Below, one piece after another: positions 15,007-18,996 of a stretch of DNA of 18,996 nt. The position numbers and the translations under genes are program-made. The stretch's first letter is position 1. Each line of letters opens with the position of its first letter. The stretch comes from Candidatus Methylarchaceae archaeon HK01M (GTDB taxonomy: Archaea; Thermoproteota; Nitrososphaeria; Nitrososphaerales; JACAEJ01), in contig JAKLZD010000089.1 in the NCBI GenBank assembly GCA_024256245.1, positions 1-18,996 on the forward strand, written 5' to 3'. The notes under the pieces were generated by a model. The model did not search any database. It was not told the origin of the DNA and saw only the letters and a program-made list of their open reading frames with translations.

Positions 15007-15858
15007 GTGGTAAAAAAGGGTGAAGATAGTTTGGCATCTATTATATTGAAACTCAAAACTAAAGTGGGAAGACCCCTCGATGCTTCTGTTATCAGTCCTG
15101 ACTCCTTCACAGGAAAGTCTATACAGGAAATAGAAAATTTGGAGATGTGGAGGGGAAATAGAAAGATTACACTGGGAGAAATATTCGATGTCTCGGGCGA
15201 AATGAGCCAAAAGACCGAAGACATAACGATCGAAATAGAAGGCGATCTGCCGACAGCTAGAAAAATAGGAAAAAAGATGACATCTGGCAAGATAATTGTG
15301 AAGGGTAACGCTGGATTATATCTAGGTGATGGGATGAAGGGCGGAGAGATTCATGTGTATGGTGATGCTGACTCTTGGGTTGGCTTTGATATGAGAGGAG
15401 GCTCTATTGAGATCGAAGGTGATGTAGGAGACTTCGTTGGCTCGTCTTACAGGGGTTCAAGAGAGGGCATGCGTGGAGGCACTATATTGATAAAAGGTAG
15501 TGCTGGAAGCCAGGCTGGATGCTGGATGAAAGATGGAGTGATACGAGTCGAGAGAGATGTAGGACTCTCTGCAGGAAGTCATATGCAAGGTGGCACTATA
15601 TTCATCGCTGGAAACTCTGCTGGCAGGTTGGGCGCCGAAATGACGAAGGGGAAGATAATATTGATGGGAAAAGTTCCTGCCATCTTGCCGAGTTTTAATT
15701 CTGATGAAATTCAGTCAAAGGCAAAGGTAAGTGGAGAGAAGATAGCAGGCCCCTTCTACACCTTTACAGGTGATATAATAGAGGAAGGGAGTGGAAAGCT
15801 CTTCATATCCGTACAGAACAATACACACCTTAAATATAAGGAAGCATACATCCTCTGA
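15007..15858 (+). CDS. fwdC: Formylmethanofuran dehydrogenase subunit C
   Basis: FwdC is a structural beta-helix subunit of the tungsten/molybdenum enzyme that reduces CO2 to formylmethanofuran, the first step of the methyl branch. The 283-residue protein has the family N-terminal part and then, from about residue 80 to 222, a run of Gly-rich repeats of the GxxGxxxG type (SGKIIVKGNAGLYLGDGM, GGEIHVYGDADSWVGFDM, GGSIEIEGDVGDFVG and so on). The same fold occurs in the C-terminal domain of glutamate synthase. The start is a GTG at 15007 with AGGGTGA at 14991-14997, somewhat far upstream. The partner subunits FwdA, B, D, F and G are not in the window. A TATA-like CTTTATAG near 14957 could add a further promoter. 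Mch follows 10 nt after the stop. Confidence 0.85.
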   Translation: MVKKGEDSLASIILKLKTKVGRPLDASVISPDSFTGKSIQEIENLEMWRGNRKITLGEIFDVSGEMSQKTEDITIEIEGDLPTARKIGKKMTSGKIIVKGNAGLYLGDGMKGGEIHVYGDADSWVGFDMRGGSIEIEGDVGDFVGSSYRGSREGMRGGTILIKGSAGSQAGCWMKDGVIRVERDVGLSAGSHMQGGTIFIAGNSAGRLGAEMTKGKIILMGKVPAILPSFNSDEIQSKAKVSGEKIAGPFYTFTGDIIEEGSGKLFISVQNNTHLKYKEAYIL

Positions 15859-15868
15859 GGTGATATTA

Positions 15869-16825
15869 TTGGTTATAAGCGTCAACCTAGGAGCATTGAA
15901 TCTTGTAAAAGAAATCATCGAGAAGAAGGAAGATCTGGGTATAAAGGTCGATAAGGCTGAAAATGAATCAACGATAATCGATTTGGGGATAGAAGCCCGA
16001 GGCGGATTTATGGCTGGAAGGTACGCCACAGAAGTGTGCTTGGGAGGACATGGCAAGGCTTCTTTATCCTACTCCGATAACAATGAGCTTCCTCTGCCCA
16101 AGATATTCGTTTCAACGGACTATCCGGCTATTTCTCTGTTAGGTTCACAGTTTGCAGGCTGGAGAATCAACGTAGGAAATTACTTTGCCATGGGTTCAGG
16201 ACCAGCAAGAGCGTTACCTATGAAGCCTAAAGAGCTATATGCAAAGATAGGTTACCAAGACTCTGCAGACACCTCAGTCATAGTATTGGAAACATCCGAA
16301 GTACCCCCTGTCGATGCTTTAGAGTACATTTCAAATGAGTGTAAGGTTAATCCAGATGAACTGTACGTCTTGCTAACACCTACATCTAGTATAGCTGGCT
16401 CGACTCAAATTTCAGGAAGAATAGTAGAGACTGGAATGCACAAGATGGTAGAACTGGGTTTGGACCCTTCTAAAATTCTTTACGGCTGTGGTCAAGCGCC
16501 TATCGCCCCATTGCATCCAAAATCTACAAAGGCCATGGGCAGAACGAACGATATGATAATGTATGGGGGAGAGACTTTCTTCATAGTCGATCAAGACGAT
16601 GAAGAAGAGCTCGCTAGATTGGTCGAGAAAACCCCCTCATCATCCTCACCAGATTACGGTAAGCCTTTTTACGAAATCTTCAAAGAAGCCGATTTCGATT
16701 TCTATAAAATCGATCCTGCCCTTTTCGCGCCCGCCGCGATTACTGTCAATAATATAAGGACTGGTAAGAGCTTTAGCTCAGGTAGAGTCAATGCAGAAAT
16801 TGTAAAAGAGTCTGTAGGGCTCTGA
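15869..16825 (+). CDS. mch: Methenyltetrahydromethanopterin cyclohydrolase
   Basis: Mch interconverts formyl-H4MPT and methenyl-H4MPT, a cytoplasmic step of the archaeal methyl branch. From the chosen TTG at 15869 the protein is 318 residues, the usual family length, and starts VISVNLGALNLVKEI, matching the normal N-terminus. The frame is open from a codon at 15791 inside fwdC, but that extension is not family-like. GAGGTGA at 15857-15863, which contains the fwdC stop, lies 5 nt before the TTG. Conserved blocks include RGGFMAGRYATEVCLGGHGK, SLLGSQFAGWRI, MGSGPARAL, TPTSSIAGSTQISGR and GCGQAPIAPLHP. It is the last gene of the plus-strand cluster and is translationally coupled to fwdC. Confidence 0.95.
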   Translation: MVISVNLGALNLVKEIIEKKEDLGIKVDKAENESTIIDLGIEARGGFMAGRYATEVCLGGHGKASLSYSDNNELPLPKIFVSTDYPAISLLGSQFAGWRINVGNYFAMGSGPARALPMKPKELYAKIGYQDSADTSVIVLETSEVPPVDALEYISNECKVNPDELYVLLTPTSSIAGSTQISGRIVETGMHKMVELGLDPSKILYGCGQAPIAPLHPKSTKAMGRTNDMIMYGGETFFIVDQDDEEELARLVEKTPSSSSPDYGKPFYEIFKEADFDFYKIDPALFAPAAITVNNIRTGKSFSSGRVNAEIVKESVGL

Positions 16826-17082
16826 TGAATTGATGATGGGGTAACTCTCTAGGCGTGATTTTTAACCAATCACCTTCTTATTTTAATTTGCTCTTACAAA
16901 TATATTACTCAGATAATATTTATCCTAGTAATATCGATAGGTAATTAGCGTAAAGAGGCTGAAAGAGAAGTTTCGAAGATCGTTCCTCTTATTTTTTTAG
17001 CTTTCTTATAACGAACTTAAGATGAAATAGTTGCTGAAGAAAGAGCTATTAAACAATAAAAAGATGATTTAAATGGTTAGAA
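16826..17082. other. Intergenic region with T-run and AT-rich inverted repeat
   Basis: This 257-base gap holds no ORF or tRNA that I can support. It includes an 8-base perfect inverted repeat, ATATTACT at 16902-16909 and AGTAATAT at 16927-16934, whose role is unknown and which could be chance in AT-rich DNA. A run of seven T at 16992-16998 may end transcription of the mch operon. TATTAAAC at 17047-17054 is a possible TATA box for the next gene. Confidence 0.35.
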
Positions 17083-17970
17083 TTGCCGCCTAGACTCGGA
17101 TTAATCACAAGGAACCCTGAATCATGGTGCTCTGCACAACTCTTAAAATCGATGATGAAAAAAGGAGTGGACTCTGTATACTTCAGCCTATCGGACATAA
17201 CTGCAAAGGTTGCAGGTAAAACCTTTGCCGTAACAAACACCGAGATCGATATATTGAAGGAATTGAATGCCATTCTTATTCGCCCTATAGGAAGAGGCTC
17301 TTTAGAGGAGATAATATTTCGGCTCGATGTCCTGCGTAGGTTGGAGAAGAAAGGCTTACTCGTAATAAACCCTCCTCGGTCTATAGAAATATCTGCCGAC
17401 AAATACCGCTCCCTGAGTTTGATGGAAGAAGAAGGGATACCTGTCCCACCAACTATAGCTACCGAAGATTCTGAAGCTGCTTTAGGAGCCTTCCAAGAGC
17501 TGGATGGGGATGTAATCATCAAACCAATCTTCGGCTCCAGAGGCATGGGTATAGGTAGAGTTACCGATCCTGAGACTGCTTGGAGGATATTTCATACCTT
17601 AAGCTACACCCGCCATGTTCTTTATATTCAGAAGTTCATCCCTCACGGAACTAGGGACATGAGACTTTTCGTTGTTGGAGATAGAGTCATTGCAGCCATG
17701 TATCGCGAAGCTAATAGTTGGAAGACAAACATAGACCGAGGCGCAAGACCTATTCCTTTCGAACCTTCAGAGGAGCTTGAAGATTTGGCTGTAAAGGTAG
17801 CTAAGACTATAGGGTGCAAAGTCTCAGGTGTAGATGTAATGGAAAGTGAAGAAGGGTACGTGGTCAATGAAATAAACAGCCAACCAGGTTTTAAAGGGCT
17901 CCAGTTGGTAACAAAGATCAATATAGCAGATGAAATTGTAGATTATATAGTAGAAAATATTCGGCTGTAG
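17083..17970 (+). CDS. mptN: RimK-type ATP-grasp ligase, probably tetrahydromethanopterin:glutamate ligase
   Basis: This 295-residue ATP-grasp enzyme belongs to the RimK group, which ligates glutamate or other amino acids to a carboxyl group. Visible features are NPPRSIEISADKYRS at 96-110, the ATP-binding loop KPIFGSRGMGIG at 147-158, DMRLFVVGDRVIAAMYR at 192-208, and the metal-binding end VNEINSQPGFKGL at 261-273. The neighbouring mch and ftr genes make MptN, which adds glutamate to H4MPT, the best choice. The alternatives are CofF (F420 side chain) and LysX, which have the same fold. The start is a TTG without a clear Shine-Dalgarno, and a TATA-like box about 33 nt upstream suggests a short or absent leader. 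An ATG at 17073 is out of frame and soon meets a stop. Confidence 0.72.
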   Translation: MPPRLGLITRNPESWCSAQLLKSMMKKGVDSVYFSLSDITAKVAGKTFAVTNTEIDILKELNAILIRPIGRGSLEEIIFRLDVLRRLEKKGLLVINPPRSIEISADKYRSLSLMEEEGIPVPPTIATEDSEAALGAFQELDGDVIIKPIFGSRGMGIGRVTDPETAWRIFHTLSYTRHVLYIQKFIPHGTRDMRLFVVGDRVIAAMYREANSWKTNIDRGARPIPFEPSEELEDLAVKVAKTIGCKVSGVDVMESEEGYVVNEINSQPGFKGLQLVTKINIADEIVDYIVENIRL

Positions 17971-18046
17971 TTTCTACTCTAACTTCGTGGCGTATTATCA
18001 GTCTCAGTCTTCTGAGGAATTGTATTGATTGATGGATGGATCTACT

Positions 18047-18946
18047 TTATGCCATCTCTAGAGCTTCTTTCAATTTGATCTGATACGGGCCGAGTTTTCC
18101 ACCAAAGTTGACGGCAGATATCTTTACTACTCCAGGGACTTTTGATGCTGCTTTTATGCTTTCTGCCGTGGCCTTTTTAACGAGGTCCTCTGTCAACCCG
18201 TTAAAGACGATCTCGTATATGCTATTTACATTGGCGGGAACCTTCGATTCAGGGACTGTATCCTTTATAGCAGGACAAAAAGGATGATTGGTCGAAGCAG
18301 GCAACTTATACTTCATTGAACCTACTTTTGATCCTGAGCGGCAGATGCCTCCTGGAAAGGTAAGGACTACTCCCTCAACTTTACCTATGGCCCCTACTGC
18401 ATCCTCCGTTGCTTGGAGAGCGGTCTTCTGATCTTCAGCCATTATAAGAAGGTTGCCACCAGCCACTGCCTTCTTGAGGCCGAACTTATCCTCTATGAAG
18501 AACTCTCCTTCCATTACTGGAATCCTCCAGACCTTTCTCCCCCACTTGCTCTCTCTCTTTTGATAGCCATCTCCAAATAGGCTAAGAGACTTGCCCAATC
18601 TGGTGTATTTTTTAGCATCTAGTATACCATTGAAGGCGGCCGTAGTCGGGCAGGTTAGTATACATTGACCGATTCTAGAGATCATCTGGAACTTCAATTC
18701 ATGTAAAGTCCTATGGTAGATCTGAATCACGGCTCCAGGCCTACCGTCAGGAGTCTTTTCTGGAGGTACGATCATTCCTTCGACACCAGCCTCTGCAGGA
18801 GATGCGATGATCGATGAAGCAAAGCCTGTAGCCGTCCTAGCGGAGGTCAAGGCCCACTTCTCGATCTCAGCAGTTATCAGAATTCTACATGCAAGCATAG
18901 GGAAGGCTTCAGCAAAAGTATCTTCAACTTCTACATTAGACGACAT
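18047..18946 (-). CDS. ftr: Formylmethanofuran:tetrahydromethanopterin formyltransferase
   Basis: Ftr moves the formyl group from formylmethanofuran to H4MPT, between Fwd and Mch in the methyl branch. The 299-residue protein has the normal family length and typical blocks: DTFAEAFPMLACRILITA near the N-terminus, ARTATGFASSIIASPAEAGVEG, PPEKTPDGRPGAVIQIYH, CILTCPTTAAFNG, and GRKVWRIPVMEGEFFIEDKFG. It is complete, with an ATG at 18946 and a weak GGCGGGG ribosome binding site upstream. A TATA-like ATTTTAAA lies about 38 nt before the start (18981-18988). It is transcribed towards mptN, and the two genes end convergently with a 76-base gap. Confidence 0.96.
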   Translation of the reverse strand: MSSNVEVEDTFAEAFPMLACRILITAEIEKWALTSARTATGFASSIIASPAEAGVEGMIVPPEKTPDGRPGAVIQIYHRTLHELKFQMISRIGQCILTCPTTAAFNGILDAKKYTRLGKSLSLFGDGYQKRESKWGRKVWRIPVMEGEFFIEDKFGLKKAVAGGNLLIMAEDQKTALQATEDAVGAIGKVEGVVLTFPGGICRSGSKVGSMKYKLPASTNHPFCPAIKDTVPESKVPANVNSIYEIVFNGLTEDLVKKATAESIKAASKVPGVVKISAVNFGGKLGPYQIKLKEALEMA

Positions 18947-18980
18947 GTCAAACCCCGCCTTTGGATAGCCAATCTTGGGA

Positions 18981-18988
18981 TTTAAAAT
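18981..18988 (-). promoter_or_regulatory. Putative TATA box for ftr
   Basis: The minus strand reads ATTTTAAA, about 38 nt upstream of the ftr ATG. Like the box before the ABC operon, it predicts a leader of about ten bases with room for the weak ribosome binding site. Motif match only. Confidence 0.35.
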
Positions 18989-18996
18989 GTTTTGCT

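Noticed and set aside
15791..15868. N-terminal extension of mch starting inside fwdC
   Set aside because: The extension overlaps fwdC, has no ribosome binding site, and is not family-like. The TTG at 15869 has GAGGTGA 5 nt upstream and gives the usual Mch length.
1..18996. CRISPR arrays, insertion sequences, tRNA or rRNA genes
   Set aside because: No regularly spaced direct repeats, transposase-like ORFs, terminal inverted repeats or tRNA-like folds were seen when reading the gaps.

Overview
The window looks like a piece of an archaeal chromosome that encodes much of a tetrahydromethanopterin (H4MPT)-based Wood-Ljungdahl pathway. The evidence is the archaeal-type acetyl-CoA synthase genes cdhC, cdhD and cdhE, the H4MPT/methanofuran enzymes FwdC, Mch and Ftr, an MptN-like H4MPT glutamate ligase, two PAC2-type proteasome chaperone homologues, frequent TTG starts, GGTGA-type ribosome binding sites and TATA-like boxes about 25-40 nt upstream of starts. 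No mcr or mtr gene is present. The gene set would suit a non-methanogenic or facultatively acetogenic archaeon such as a Bathyarchaeia-like lineage, but this placement is inference and the lineage cannot be fixed from this sequence alone.

Layout. 1-2515 (minus strand): a stand-alone class I glutamine amidotransferase, then a two-gene PAC2 operon whose first product ends in an HbYX-like tail (Ile-Tyr-Thr). 2803-5811 (plus): a compact ABC transporter operon of the nitrate/sulfonate/bicarbonate type, with a double-length fused permease, an ATPase and a separate AAA-associated regulatory-type protein, and no substrate-binding protein. 5875-6789 (minus): a thioredoxin reductase with the redox CxxC but an altered NADPH-phosphate site. 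7175-16825 (plus): the core cluster, running small ORF - cdhC - cdhD - cdhE - four-cluster ferredoxin - tungsten aldehyde:ferredoxin oxidoreductase (AOR) family - CooT-like nickel protein - cooC - fwdC - mch. Most junctions are tight and many ribosome binding sites overlap the preceding stop codon. 17083-17970 (plus): mptN-like. 18047-18946 (minus): ftr.

How the genes work together. FwdC, Ftr and Mch belong to the methyl branch that takes CO2 through formyl-methanofuran and formyl-H4MPT to methenyl-H4MPT, and MptN would finish the cofactor. CdhD/CdhE carry the methyl group to CdhC, which joins it to CO and CoA. CooC and the CooT-like protein are predicted to supply nickel to the CO dehydrogenase/acetyl-CoA synthase metal clusters. 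CdhA and CdhB (CO dehydrogenase proper) and the rest of Fwd are outside the window.

The most unusual points are: the AOR plus polyferredoxin pair inserted between the synthase genes and the nickel-maturation genes; the CooT-like protein, whose N-terminal Met-Cys appears only if the start is moved to a TTG at 13670, and which carries an extra Cys-containing C-terminal domain; the 47-codon ORF with a strong ribosome binding site leading the cdh operon; and the non-canonical thioredoxin reductase. Several starts (ABC ATPase, cdhE, CooT-like, mch) are placed downstream of the longest possible ORF because the ribosome binding site and family alignment support it.
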